Below are positions 18,305 to 27,304 of a stretch of DNA of 64,000 nucleotides, in pieces. Under the pieces are notes generated by a model. The model saw only the letters and a list, made by a program, of their open reading frames with translations. It was not told the DNA's origin and did not search any database. The position numbers were made by a program, and so were the translations under genes. The first letter of the stretch is position 1. Every line of letters begins with the position of its first letter. This DNA comes from Lachnospiraceae bacterium (lineage in GTDB: Bacteria > Bacillota > Clostridia > Lachnospirales > Lachnospiraceae), in assembly GCA_013316825.1 (NCBI GenBank), contig WSLY01000003.1:1-64000 (forward strand), read 5' to 3'.

Positions 18305-19123
18305 ATGGCAGTCACGGCAGATTTTCACCTGCATTCTTCTTTTTCGGGCGACAGTACGGAGCCCATGGAGCATATGATTACAAGCGCCATGAAAAAAGGG
18401 CTTACACATATTTGCTTTACGGAACACATGGATATCGACTATCCGGTCTCCGAAGAAACGCCGGCAGGCACCTTCCTTGTCAACACCGATTCCTACCTCT
18501 ATGACTTGGCGCGTTTTCAAGATGCCTACAAGGACAGGATTCGGATTCTGTTCGGCATAGAGCTTGGGCTGCAGCCGGATCTCTCCAAAAAGCTGGCTGC
18601 TTACGCACATGCATACGAGTTTGACTTTATTATCGGCTCCGCCCATATCGTAAACGGGAAGGACCCCTATTATCCTGCATTTTATGAAAACCGCAGCGAG
18701 GAAGCGGCTTATCGGGAATACTTCGAAAGCGTGATTGAAAATATAAAGAAATGCAGCCATTTTGATGTATTCGGACATCTCGATTATGTCGTGCGCTACG
18801 GTCCCGAAAAAGACAAGCACTATTCTTACGCAAAGTATCAGGATTTATTTGATACCATACTGACGCTTTTACTGGAAAAAGAAAAAGGAATAGAGCTGAA
18901 TACAGGGAGCCTTCGCAGCGGTACAAAGGACGTAAGCCCCTGCAGGGAAGTGTTGAAAAGATACCGCGAGCTGGGCGGCGAAATCATTACAATCGGCTCC
19001 GATGCCCACTGTGCAAAAGATATCGCCGCTGATTTTCATCTCGCTTCCGAAGTCCTTTCAGACTGCGGTTTTGGCTACTACTGCATTTTCGAAAAAAGAG
19101 TGCCGGAATTCAAAAAGCTATGA
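18305..19123 (+). CDS. hisJ: Histidinol-phosphatase, PHP family
   Basis: PHP-domain metallophosphatase of 272 residues, the family that dephosphorylates L-histidinol phosphate in histidine synthesis. Metal-binding motifs are visible: ADFHLHSSFSGDS near the start, CFTEHMDIDYP, IIGSAHIVNG, FDVFGHLDYVVRYG and a final IGSDAHCAKDI. No other his genes are near, which is usual for HisJ, and related PHP phosphatases cannot be excluded. A TATAAT lies at 18255-18260 but with no clear -35. The stop overlaps the convergent unknown gene by 6 bases. Confidence 0.88.
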   Translation: MAVTADFHLHSSFSGDSTEPMEHMITSAMKKGLTHICFTEHMDIDYPVSEETPAGTFLVNTDSYLYDLARFQDAYKDRIRILFGIELGLQPDLSKKLAAYAHAYEFDFIIGSAHIVNGKDPYYPAFYENRSEEAAYREYFESVIENIKKCSHFDVFGHLDYVVRYGPEKDKHYSYAKYQDLFDTILTLLLEKEKGIELNTGSLRSGTKDVSPCREVLKRYRELGGEIITIGSDAHCAKDIAADFHLASEVLSDCGFGYYCIFEKRVPEFKKL

Positions 19124-19648
19124 GCACATCACTACCACTTTTTGAGGCGTGGTCTGCGCCGGTATGCTTCTTGTACTCGCTTCATACATAACAATCAGAT
19201 AACGTCCCCCGGGAGAGCCATAAAACATCTGATTGTTGGTGGTTACCACCGGCACGCTTTCCGTCAGATTCAGTTTCAGTGTATTGTCGGCACTGACAAG
19301 CCGTTTATCAAAATAACCCACCGCCACATTTGCGGCAGTCGCCGTAGAAACCACCGCTACCGCGCCAAACTGCGGCGGATAGATAAGAGGCGCCGGCAAA
19401 TCGGCATTGTATACGAAATGCGCCTGCATCCCGCGGTAAATCGTAACAAAATCTGCAATGTAAGTTTCCGGCGTTACAATAAAGTTAACGACACCGCCTT
19501 CCTTTGTCTCTACCGACACAAACTGACTGCATTCGCTGCCGCCGCTTCTTTGCAGCGGGTTGATTCTTGTGACGGTTCCCGTAACCACTTTATACGTGGT
19601 TCTTTTCTGTTGGTTCCAAGGTGCAATATAATCCATTTCCATCCTCAT
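19118..19648 (-). CDS. Conserved-looking protein of unknown function
   Basis: Protein of up to 176 residues that I do not recognise. It looks all-beta: a first part with VVTGTVTRINPLQ and SECSQFVSVETKEGGVVNFI resembles a small barrel or OB-like fold, and a second part has alternating hydrophobic strands with Thr/Ala-rich segments. There is no signal peptide or clear membrane helix. Starts at 19648, 19642 and 19636 are possible; the last is favoured by GAGG 6 bases upstream. It is 46 bases downstream of mnmA on the same strand, so probably co-transcribed, and convergent with hisJ. Confidence 0.7.
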   Translation of the reverse strand: MRMEMDYIAPWNQQKRTTYKVVTGTVTRINPLQRSGGSECSQFVSVETKEGGVVNFIVTPETYIADFVTIYRGMQAHFVYNADLPAPLIYPPQFGAVAVVSTATAANVAVGYFDKRLVSADNTLKLNLTESVPVVTTNNQMFYGSPGGRYLIVMYEASTRSIPAQTTPQKVVVMCS

Positions 19649-19694
19649 TTTTGTTACTGCAACTATGCTTTCTTTTTCTTATTTTATGCGCCCC

Positions 19695-20795
19695 TCACAG
19701 TATCGTACCGCCTCCCAGCACATAATCATCCTGATAAAATACGGCTGCCTGTCCCGGCGTGACTGCCCGCACCGGCACATCGAAGGTACATTTTATACGC
19801 CCGTCCGCCTGCTTTTCCAGCACGCCCATGGTTCCTGCATGTGCATATCGAATTTTAATTTTTGCCCGCACAGACTCTGCAAAATCCGCCGCTCCCATAT
19901 AATTTATCCTGTCGCAAAAAAGAGTGTCCGTGTACAAGTCTTCGTTTTTCCCAATCACCACCTCATTTGTCTTTGGTCTGATTGCGGTCACAAACACAGG
20001 TTTTCCCATTGCAAGCTGCAGTCCCTTCCGCTGCCCTATTGTATAGTGGACAATGCCTCTGTGCTCGCCCAAAACCGTTCCGTCCGTTCCCACAAAACTG
20101 CCGGCACCGGCAAGCCGTCCCCCCGCCTCTCTTTGCAAAAAAGCGCCGTAATCCCCGTCCGGTATAAAACAAATATCCTGACTGTCCGGTTTCGCCGCCA
20201 CCGGCAGGGCAAGCTGCTTTGCCATTTCCCTGATTTTCTCCTTTGCATAGCTGCCGACCGGCATCAGGGTATGGGCGAGCTGCTCCTGCGTCAGATTGTA
20301 CAGCGCGTAGGTCTGGTCCTTTCCGGCGGCGGCATTTTTTACCGTATACCTGCCGTTCGGCAGTTTTTCAATCCTCGCATAATGCCCCGTGGCGATATAG
20401 TCCGCCCCAAGCGCCCTGCCCCGCATAAGAAGCGCCTCCCACTTTACATAACGGTTACAGACATTACAGGGATTGGGCGTCCTGCCGCACAGGTATTCCT
20501 CCACAAAATAATCTACGACGCTGCGCTTAAATTCCTTTGTAAAATCCATGGTATAATGAGGAATCCCCAGCAAATCCGCAACTTTTTTTGCATCCTGCGC
20601 CGCCGTGCCAAAGCCGCTTTCTGCCGGTTCTTCTCCCTCTCTGTTTCCTGTATCCGCCGCGGCGAAAGCTTCGCCTTCCTCCCGCCACATCTGCATGGTA
20701 ATGCCGATGACCTCATACCCCGCTTCCTTCAAAAGGTATGCCGCAACCGACGAATCCACGCCGCCCGACATACCTACTACAACCTTCTTCCTCAT
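19695..20795 (-). CDS. mnmA: tRNA 2-thiouridylase MnmA
   Basis: ATP-dependent sulfurtransferase making 2-thiouridine at wobble position 34 of tRNA-Glu, -Gln and -Lys. It has 366 residues. The PP-loop GMSGGVDSSVAAYLLKEAG is at the N-terminus, the catalytic Cys in NPCNVCNRYVKW at about 115, and the persulfide Cys in SQDICFIPDGDYGAFLQ at about 215. The C-terminal beta-barrel ends in GQAAVFYQDDYVLGGGTI. The start at 20795 gives the canonical KKVVVGMSGG N-terminus; the open frame extends upstream to 20927, but that extension lacks family features. Divergent from the flippase gene. Confidence 0.96.
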   Translation of the reverse strand: MRKKVVVGMSGGVDSSVAAYLLKEAGYEVIGITMQMWREEGEAFAAADTGNREGEEPAESGFGTAAQDAKKVADLLGIPHYTMDFTKEFKRSVVDYFVEEYLCGRTPNPCNVCNRYVKWEALLMRGRALGADYIATGHYARIEKLPNGRYTVKNAAAGKDQTYALYNLTQEQLAHTLMPVGSYAKEKIREMAKQLALPVAAKPDSQDICFIPDGDYGAFLQREAGGRLAGAGSFVGTDGTVLGEHRGIVHYTIGQRKGLQLAMGKPVFVTAIRPKTNEVVIGKNEDLYTDTLFCDRINYMGAADFAESVRAKIKIRYAHAGTMGVLEKQADGRIKCTFDVPVRAVTPGQAAVFYQDDYVLGGGTIL

Positions 20796-20963
20796 TCCTT
20801 TGCAATTTTTTCCTCTCTTCCTTTTCTTTTCCTCTACTCTAGCATGGTTTTCCCGATTCGTCCACGAAAACGTTCTTTCATGTCCTTCTTTCGAATATAT
20901 TATCAAGAACGCTGTTATGCGGCACATGCCTTATAGCAGGCATGTACAGAAATGAGGATTTTG

Positions 20964-22322
20964 ATGAAACGAAATAATCCCTTTATCACCGGCACAATTA
21001 TTCTTACCCTGACAGGACTCTTGAGCCGTCTTATCGGCTTCTTTTACCGGATTTACCTATCCCGCCTGTTTGGTGAAGAAGGCATGGGCGTATACCAGCT
21101 CTTAAGCCCCGTCCTCTCCCTTACCTTTTCCGTCACTGCCGCCGGTCTTCAGACCGCCATTTCCAAATATGTAGCAGGGGAGGCCGCCGCCAAAAACTAT
21201 AAAGCTTCCTTTCGTGTGCTGATGACAGGGCTTTTTCTCTCCATTTTGCTCTCCCTGCCGTGTACGGGCATTATGCTGCGTTTTTCCGAACTTATTGCTG
21301 CCAGATTCCTGCTCGAGCCGCGCACTGCATCCATGCTGCGCATCATTGCGCTTTCCGTTCCGCTCGGCGCTGTGCATTCCTGCATCAACGGCTACTTTTA
21401 CGGTGTCAAAAAAGCCGGCATACCTGCGGCAACCCAGCTTATTGAACAGTTTTTTCGGGTAGCATGTGTTTTTCTGGCAAGCTATACGGCAGGTCTTAAG
21501 GGAGGCGCGCCTACAATCAACGTTGCCGTAGTCGGATTGGTAGTCGGGGAATTTGGCGCCATGGTTGTCTCCATAGCCGCCGTTTATCTGCGGTTCTGCC
21601 AGCTTTCCTCCACAAAAGGAATCCGCAGGAATGCTGCCAAGGCGCTGCGCCCTGCTGCCGCTTACCTTTCCGTCACGGCAAAGCTGCTGGCGCTTTCCGT
21701 TCCGCTTTCCCTCACCCGCATTGTCATCAACCTGCTGCAAAGCGTCGAGGCCGTCTACATCCCCAGTATGTTACAGGCTTACGGCTATGATTCCGCAACC
21801 GCGCTTAGTGTGTACGGCGTTCTGACGGGAATGGCGCTTCCTCTCATCTTCTTTCCAAACGCACTCACCGGCTCCATCTCCCTTATGCTCCTGCCCGTCG
21901 TCTCCGAAGCCGACGCTGCCGGAAATATGGCTGCCGTCAAACGCGCCGCCCGCAAAACCGTATACTCCTGCCTCTTTTTAGGCGGCATCTGCACGCTTGG
22001 CTTTTTGCTTCTCGGGCGCCCTGTCGGGCAGCTTCTGTTTCACAGCGAGCTTGCCGGCATCTTTATTTGCTCCTTAAGCTTTATCTGCCCTTTTTTATAC
22101 TTATGTGCCACCCTTACCAGCATCCTGCACGGGCTTGGCAAAGCCGGCAGCATCTTTTTTGTCAATGTCAGCTCTCTTCTGCTGCGGCTTGCCTTTGTAT
22201 TTTGGCTGCTTCCCCGTTTTGGCATAGACAGTTACATCGCCGGTATGCTCCTGTCCCAGATTTATTCTGCGGGCTTTCTCCTGCTGCTCTTAAAAAAGAC
22301 GGTTGGGAAGGTTAAAAAATAA
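20964..22322 (+). CDS. SpoVB-type oligosaccharide/lipid flippase
   Basis: MOP-superfamily membrane protein of 452 residues with about 14 hydrophobic segments. N-terminal FITGTIILTLTGLLSRLIGFF and the following YRIYLSRLFGEEGMGVYQLL are typical of SpoVB/polysaccharide-exporter flippases, which in spore formers supply cortex precursors. An ATG at 20952 exists, but its own GAGGA acts as ribosome site for the ATG at 20964, which is preferred. A 7-bp hairpin (20924-20930 with 20939-20945) lies just upstream. Whether it is the true SpoVB or another lipid-linked precursor flippase cannot be told from sequence. Confidence 0.85.
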   Translation: MKRNNPFITGTIILTLTGLLSRLIGFFYRIYLSRLFGEEGMGVYQLLSPVLSLTFSVTAAGLQTAISKYVAGEAAAKNYKASFRVLMTGLFLSILLSLPCTGIMLRFSELIAARFLLEPRTASMLRIIALSVPLGAVHSCINGYFYGVKKAGIPAATQLIEQFFRVACVFLASYTAGLKGGAPTINVAVVGLVVGEFGAMVVSIAAVYLRFCQLSSTKGIRRNAAKALRPAAAYLSVTAKLLALSVPLSLTRIVINLLQSVEAVYIPSMLQAYGYDSATALSVYGVLTGMALPLIFFPNALTGSISLMLLPVVSEADAAGNMAAVKRAARKTVYSCLFLGGICTLGFLLLGRPVGQLLFHSELAGIFICSLSFICPFLYLCATLTSILHGLGKAGSIFFVNVSSLLLRLAFVFWLLPRFGIDSYIAGMLLSQIYSAGFLLLLLKKTVGKVKK

Positions 22323-22354
22323 ATTTATCAAGTGGGTACATACGGCAAAAAAAC

Positions 22355-22383
22355 TTGCGCTCCTTTCTTGTTTATTATATAAT
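22355..22383 (+). promoter_or_regulatory. sigma-A promoter of the DAHP synthase gene
   Basis: TTGCGC (22355-22360), 17-base spacer, consensus TATAAT (22378-22383), 33 bases before the ATG at 22417. The ribosome site GAAGGGGA lies between. Confidence 0.72.
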
Positions 22384-22416
22384 ACTATCGGACATGACGA
22401 GAAGGGGACGGTAAGT

Positions 22417-23445
22417 ATGAGCTTTGAATTTATCAAAAAACTGCCCACTCCGGCGGAAATCAGGGAACTGTTTCCCCTGCCGGATGCACTGGCACAGATT
22501 AAAGAAAAACGCGATGCAGAAATCAAAGAGGTTTTCACCGGAAACAGCAGTAAATTTCTGGTTATCATCGGGCCCTGCTCCGCGGACAACGAAGATTCGG
22601 TTTGCGATTATGTAAACAGACTGGCGAAGGTGAATGAAAAGGTAAAGGATAAGCTGCTTCTGATTCCCCGCATCTATACCAACAAGCCCCGTACCACAGG
22701 AGAAGGCTACAAAGGCATCGTATCCCAGCCCGACCCCGAAAAAAAGCCCGACTTTCTTGCCGGACTTATTGCTATGCGAAAGATGCAGATTCGTGCCATT
22801 GAAGAAAGCGGACTGACAGCGGCGGATGAGATGCTTTATCCGGAAAACTGGCGTTACGTCTCCGACATTTTATCCTATGTTGCAATCGGTGCGCGTTCTG
22901 TGGAAGACCAGCAGCATCGTCTTGCCTGCAGCGGCTTTGATGTACCTGCCGGCATGAAAAACCCCACCAGCGGCGACTTTTCCGTTATGCTCAATTCCGT
23001 ACACGCGGCACAGCATCCCCACTCTTTCATCTATCGCGGCTGGGAGGTAAAGACTACCGGAAACGAACTTGCGCATACCGTTCTGCGGGGCGCTACCAAC
23101 AAATACGGGCGCAATCTTCCCAATTATCACTATGAAGATTTAAATACCCTTTTAAACCTCTACAACGAACGGGACTTGAAGAATCCCGCCTGCATCATCG
23201 ATTCCAACCACAGCAACTCCAACAAGCAGTTTAAGCAGCAGATTCGCATTGTCAAGGAGGTTATGCACAGCCGCAAGCTGAGTCCGGATATTCACAAGCT
23301 GGTAAAAGGCGTTATGATTGAGAGCTACATCGAAGAGGGCTGCCAAAAAGTAGGCGGCGGTATCTATGGTAAATCCATTACAGACCCGTGCCTTGGCTGG
23401 GCGGACACGGAACAGCTCATTTACGATATTGCAGATTACGAGTAA
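22417..23445 (+). CDS. aroF: DAHP synthase (3-deoxy-7-phosphoheptulonate synthase), type I
   Basis: First step of the shikimate pathway, condensing phosphoenolpyruvate and erythrose 4-phosphate. It has 342 residues and is of the AroFGH type: IIGPCSADNEDSVCDYVNRL near residue 50, KPRTTGEGYKGIVSQPDP, AIGARSVEDQQHRLACSG, NPTSGDFSVMLNSV and metal site DSNHSNSNKQFKQQ. An in-frame ATG at 22303 lies inside the previous gene and ahead of the promoter, so 22417 is used. Which allosteric class (Phe, Tyr or Trp sensitive) cannot be decided. It stands alone, with a hairpin at 23453-23490. Confidence 0.95.
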   Translation: MSFEFIKKLPTPAEIRELFPLPDALAQIKEKRDAEIKEVFTGNSSKFLVIIGPCSADNEDSVCDYVNRLAKVNEKVKDKLLLIPRIYTNKPRTTGEGYKGIVSQPDPEKKPDFLAGLIAMRKMQIRAIEESGLTAADEMLYPENWRYVSDILSYVAIGARSVEDQQHRLACSGFDVPAGMKNPTSGDFSVMLNSVHAAQHPHSFIYRGWEVKTTGNELAHTVLRGATNKYGRNLPNYHYEDLNTLLNLYNERDLKNPACIIDSNHSNSNKQFKQQIRIVKEVMHSRKLSPDIHKLVKGVMIESYIEEGCQKVGGGIYGKSITDPCLGWADTEQLIYDIADYE

Positions 23446-23452
23446 GCAATAA

Positions 23453-23490
23453 TATACAAGAGCTCATCCTCTCGGATGGGCTCTTGTATA
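23453..23490. terminator. Bidirectional hairpin between the DAHP synthase gene and xerD
   Basis: A 17-bp stem with one G-T pair (23453-23469 with 23474-23490) and loop TCTC. It overlaps the last codons of xerD, whose stop is at 23464, and follows the DAHP synthase stop by 7 bases. T-tracts are poor on both sides, so efficiency is uncertain. Confidence 0.6.
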
Positions 23491-24348
23491 TGCTTCTCTC
23501 ATCGGATTGCAGCTCATACGCTGATAGACCTGCGTGGCAGATATGTCGGCATGTCCCATCATTTCCTGCACGCTCCGCAAATCCGCTCCATTTTCCAAAA
23601 GATGTGCGGCAAAAGAATGTCTCAGGGTATGAGGCGTAATTTCGGAGCTGATACCCGCCTGCCTGCCATATTCTTTCACAAGCTTCCAAAACCCCTGCCT
23701 GCTCATAGGCTGTCCCGCGCAGTTTACAAAGAGAATCTCCTGCGCTTCTTCTGCAATCATAGCGCTTCTTGCCGACTCCAGATATTGCACCAGCGCGCTA
23801 CGCGCTTTGCTGCCAAAAGGAATCACACGCTCTCTGCCTGCGCTGCCGCACATGACAAAACCCATCTTTAAATTCACGTTTGACAGCTTTAAGGAAAGCA
23901 GTTCTGATACGCGGATGCCCGTGGCATATAACAACTCCAGCATGGCTCTGTCCCTGCACTCCTTTGCGGAATCGCCCGAAGGCTGCAGCAGAAGCTTATC
24001 CACCTCCTTTGCCGTCAATATCTCCGGCATACGCTTTTCAATTCTAGGCGTTTTCAAATCCTCGGCAATATCCTCAACGACTCTTTTTTCCCTAAACAAA
24101 AAATGATAGAATGCTTTAATCGACGCAATATTTCTGGAAATGGTTGTCTGGGCAAAGCAGTTCTTTTCCAGATAAAGAATATAGGAATTTAAGTTTGTCC
24201 GGGAAACATCCTCTACCCTGCTCACCCCGAGACCGTCTAAAAATCCCTGCAGCTTGCGCAAATCGCTATGGTAAGCCGCTCTTGTGCTCACCGCCTTCTT
24301 TTTGACCTCTTCCAAATAAACCATAAAGGCATCTATCGCACCTTCCAT
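23464..24348 (-). CDS. xerD: Tyrosine recombinase XerD
   Basis: Site-specific recombinase of 294 residues that resolves chromosome dimers at dif with XerC. The N-terminal SAM-like DNA-binding domain (about 1-85) is followed by the catalytic domain: Arg in ATGIRVSELLSLKL, His-x-x-Arg in TPHTLRHSFAAHLLENGADL, His in MGHADISATQVYQ, and nucleophilic Tyr in the same segment. Neighbours spoIIM and nudF reproduce the Bacillus ripX region, which favours XerD over XerC. Its C-terminal codons form one arm of a convergent terminator hairpin. Confidence 0.92.
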   Translation of the reverse strand: MEGAIDAFMVYLEEVKKKAVSTRAAYHSDLRKLQGFLDGLGVSRVEDVSRTNLNSYILYLEKNCFAQTTISRNIASIKAFYHFLFREKRVVEDIAEDLKTPRIEKRMPEILTAKEVDKLLLQPSGDSAKECRDRAMLELLYATGIRVSELLSLKLSNVNLKMGFVMCGSAGRERVIPFGSKARSALVQYLESARSAMIAEEAQEILFVNCAGQPMSRQGFWKLVKEYGRQAGISSEITPHTLRHSFAAHLLENGADLRSVQEMMGHADISATQVYQRMSCNPMREAYTRAHPRG

Positions 24349-24438
24349 GAACTCTTACACCCTCCGCTTTTACTCCCCGCTTAGCTTCTTTGTTAGAACT
24401 TTATTATACGCACCTGTTTTCCGAAAAGCAATGAAAAT

Positions 24439-25053
24439 TCAAAAAATCTTTAGCAAACCGGATACAATTTTAGGATTTACGTAACCCTCCAGCAGACAGC
24501 CGAACAGCAGTGCCGCCAGCAGCAGCGGAAGGCGCAGCGCCTTTTTCCTAAGCAGCCGGCTCCTATCCTTCACCTCCTGAAATTCCTTCAGCCTTTCAGG
24601 ATAATAGATTGCCATACAAAATTCCTGAATCCACTGCAGCAATAAAAGCGCCGCCGGAAAGTATACCAGAATCTGCGGAAATACACCTGCAAATATCAGC
24701 AGTATTCCTTTTAATCCATACCGCAGTATGGAAGCCATCATTAACATGCCAAAAGAAACGCCCAGCCATGCCGCTCCCGTCCATGCCGCCGCCAGCCCCA
24801 GCCAGGTGGTAGACAAAACTGCAAGTACAAGCGCTATTCCGATTCTTTTCTGCAACAGATACAAAAAAAAGGCATGACTGTCAACACCGGAATATTTCAT
24901 GTCATAAAGCGTATATTCGCTCAAAAGACCGGTATTGTAAAGCAATGCCTTTTTACCCAGATTCATCAGCACCAGCCCTACGGCAAACCCTACTGCCACA
25001 ATTACCGCAAGCGTTTTACCCTGTTCCAATTCCGACCGTCTCAACCAACGCAT
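24439..25053 (-). CDS. spoIIM: Stage II sporulation protein M
   Basis: Membrane protein of 204 residues with about five hydrophobic helices. N-terminal VIVAVGFAVGLVLMNLGKKA, then a soluble loop, then AWLGVSFGMLMMASILRYGL and KGILLIFAGVFPQILVYFPA, which match the SpoIIM/DUF95 pattern. In Bacillus the protein works with SpoIID and SpoIIP in engulfment, thinning septal peptidoglycan. Placement between nudF and xerD mirrors the Bacillus order and supports the call. Sequence divergence is high, as usual for clostridial SpoIIM. Confidence 0.82.
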   Translation of the reverse strand: MRWLRRSELEQGKTLAVIVAVGFAVGLVLMNLGKKALLYNTGLLSEYTLYDMKYSGVDSHAFFLYLLQKRIGIALVLAVLSTTWLGLAAAWTGAAWLGVSFGMLMMASILRYGLKGILLIFAGVFPQILVYFPAALLLLQWIQEFCMAIYYPERLKEFQEVKDRSRLLRKKALRLPLLLAALLFGCLLEGYVNPKIVSGLLKIF

Positions 25054-25146
25054 TTTTGCTCCCGTCTGCGTGCTTTGGCGCGCGTTCCTTCCCTGATTGT
25101 CCGTTACGCTCTATTGTATGACGGTGAAAAAGCAATTATGCCGATG

Positions 25147-25683
25147 CTATAAATACTTATGCGCATATGTCATAATGGCGCATATGGTTTTGGAATCCTG
25201 AATGGTACAATCATATATCATATTCATCAATTCCTCTACGGTATATGCCTCCACGTTGATAAATTCATCCTCGTCTAAATGCTGATGGCTTGGCAACAGA
25301 TTCTTCGCAACATAAATATCAATCTTTTCATTGCAGAAAGCAACTGTCGTACGGATGGTAATTAGAAAATCCAGCTCATCAGTGCGGTATCCGGTTTCCT
25401 CCTCAAGCTCCCTCGCCGCCGCTGTTCTCGTCGGCTCATCAACCCCGTTTAATCCGCCTGCCGGAACCTCCAGCGTATACCTGTCGAGCGCATTCCGATA
25501 CTGTCTCACCATGAGAATTTTTCCGTCTTCCCTGACAGGAACCACCGCTGCCGCTCCCTTATGTCCGATAAAATCCCACTTTACAATGTTGCCGTTTGGC
25601 ACCTGCACCGTGTCCTGATAGTAATCGATAATGGCGCCTTTTTGTACCAAATCCCTGCTCAGTCTTTTAAATTCCTCTGCCAT
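25147..25683 (-). CDS. nudF: ADP-ribose pyrophosphatase (Nudix)
   Basis: Nudix hydrolase of 178 residues that cleaves ADP-ribose to AMP and ribose 5-phosphate. The Nudix box follows a short linker: GGLNGVDEPTRTAAARELEE continuing EETGY at about 76-100, with the catalytic RELEEETG. The N-terminal strand pair (GAIIDYYQDTVQVPNGNIVK) is that of NudF-type dimers. It sits 93 bases upstream of spoIIM in the conserved nudF-spoIIM-xerD order. Substrate is inferred from the family. Confidence 0.92.
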   Translation of the reverse strand: MAEEFKRLSRDLVQKGAIIDYYQDTVQVPNGNIVKWDFIGHKGAAAVVPVREDGKILMVRQYRNALDRYTLEVPAGGLNGVDEPTRTAAARELEEETGYRTDELDFLITIRTTVAFCNEKIDIYVAKNLLPSHQHLDEDEFINVEAYTVEELMNMIYDCTIQDSKTICAIMTYAHKYL

Positions 25684-25726
25684 AAGACTCCCGCCTTTCC
25701 CTGTTTTCTTTCACAGTCAAATGATT

Positions 25727-27013
25727 TTACTTATTTTCTAAAATCTTTTCTGCGCTGACCAACTTGACACAGAGCGTAAACAATTCCGCCGCCTGCGCCA
25801 TTTCTCCCTGTGTCGGAAAGGACGGGGCAATACGAATATTGCTGTCTTCAGGGTCTTTTCCATAGGGATAAGTCGCGCCGGCTCCCGTCATGACAACGCC
25901 TGCCTCCCTGCATTTTTCCACAATTTGTTTTGCACAGCCGGTCATGGCATTAAAAGAGATAAAATAGCCTCCCTTGGGCGAAATCCATGTGGCAATCCCC
26001 AAACCGCCCAGCTCCCTTTCCAAAATCCGAATCACAGCCTCAAATTTAGGACGGATAATGTCCGCCTGCTTTTTCATCTGCGCCTTCAGACCGTTAATAT
26101 CCTTAAAGTATCTCACATGCCTGAGCTGATTAATCTTATCGTATCCAATTGTCTGAATCGTCATGGATTTCTTAATAAACTCCAGATTCTTTGGGGATGA
26201 CGCAATCGCTGCAATGCCCGCGCCCGAAAAGGTCACCTTGGAGGTAGAAACAAACTCATAAACCATATCCGGATTGCCTGCCTTTTCGCATTCGCCCAAA
26301 ATCTCCAGCAGCTCATCTTGTGAATCTTCATAAAGATGATGAACGGCATATGCATTATCCCAGTAAATCCTAAAATCTTCTGCCGCAGGAGAAAGCGCCG
26401 CAAAACGCCTTACCGTTTCATCAGAATAAGTAATTCCCTGCGGGTTGGAGTACTTGGGCACACACCAGATGCCTTTCACCGCGTCATCATGGTTGACATA
26501 CTGCTCCACCATATCCATATCAGGTCCATCGGCAGTCATGGGAACCGGAATCATCTCAATGCCGAAGTGCTCCGTAATCGCAAAATGTCTGTCATACCCC
26601 GGAACCGGACACAAAAATTTCACTTTATCCAGCTTGCACCAAGGCGTACTGCCACAGACGCCATGCGTCATGGAACGGGACACCGCATCGTACATAAGGG
26701 ACAGGCTCGCATTGCCGCAGACAATCACCTTTTCTGCGGGAACGCCTATCATTGCGCCCATAAGTTCTTTTGCCTCGGGAATGCCATCCATCAGACCATA
26801 GTTGCGGCAATCCACACCGCCCTCCGTCCGCAAATCGCTGTCTGCACGAAGAGTGTCCATAATCGGCATTGTCATATTGAGCTGCGTCTCGGACGGCTTT
26901 CCTCTGGACATATCCAGCTTCAGTCCCATGCCTTTCGCTTTCTCATATGCCTGACATAGCTCCTTTCTAAGCGCTTCCAGTTCTTCTCTGTCCATTTCCT
27001 GATATGCTTTCAT
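25727..27013 (-). CDS. Aspartate-type aminotransferase (class Ic-like, PLP)
   Basis: PLP-dependent aminotransferase of 428 residues. The Schiff-base lysine lies in STSKVTFSGAGIAAIAS at about 250. Other landmarks: DMSRGKPSETQLNMTMPIMD near the N-terminus, YGLMDGIPEAKELMG, VCGNASLSLMYDAVSRSM, IWCVPKYSNPQGITYSDETV and GGYFISFNAM near the end. These fit the family of aspartate aminotransferases related to the MocR-type domain rather than classical AspC. The ATG at 27013 has AAGGAAAAG upstream and gives the usual N-terminus; an upstream start at 27049 is less likely. The gene appears monocistronic. Confidence 0.9.
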   Translation of the reverse strand: MKAYQEMDREELEALRKELCQAYEKAKGMGLKLDMSRGKPSETQLNMTMPIMDTLRADSDLRTEGGVDCRNYGLMDGIPEAKELMGAMIGVPAEKVIVCGNASLSLMYDAVSRSMTHGVCGSTPWCKLDKVKFLCPVPGYDRHFAITEHFGIEMIPVPMTADGPDMDMVEQYVNHDDAVKGIWCVPKYSNPQGITYSDETVRRFAALSPAAEDFRIYWDNAYAVHHLYEDSQDELLEILGECEKAGNPDMVYEFVSTSKVTFSGAGIAAIASSPKNLEFIKKSMTIQTIGYDKINQLRHVRYFKDINGLKAQMKKQADIIRPKFEAVIRILERELGGLGIATWISPKGGYFISFNAMTGCAKQIVEKCREAGVVMTGAGATYPYGKDPEDSNIRIAPSFPTQGEMAQAAELFTLCVKLVSAEKILENK

Positions 27014-27235
27014 TTTTATCTTTTCCTTTCCACCCTGCCGGCGCACCATACCTTTTCCGGCACGTTCTTTTCTCTTTTATCCGATTGGATAATCGTATAC
27101 AATCATACACGCTTTGTATATTCTACTATATCGTGAGAGGGAACACAAGCAAAACTTTTATTTTTTGGGAATCTTCCAACTGCGCCCCTCACGAATTACG
27201 CCTAAAATTTTCCCTTCTGAGCATACATGGCGCGC

Positions 27236-27286
27236 AAAAAAATAAGGAAAGCCTTGAAAACAATACATTCTCAATACTTTCCTTAT
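27236..27286 (-). terminator. Intrinsic terminator of rny
   Basis: A 10-bp stem ATAAGGAAAG/CTTTCCTTAT (27242-27251 with 27277-27286) lies 20 bases after the rny stop. It is followed on the minus strand by seven T residues. Confidence 0.8.
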
Positions 27287-27304
27287 CTCATTTTTTACAC
27301 TATT

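Noticed and set aside
19665..20936. 423-codon plus-strand open frame opposite mnmA
   Set aside because: Shadow of a recognised gene; the translated product is Arg/His/Pro-rich without motifs.
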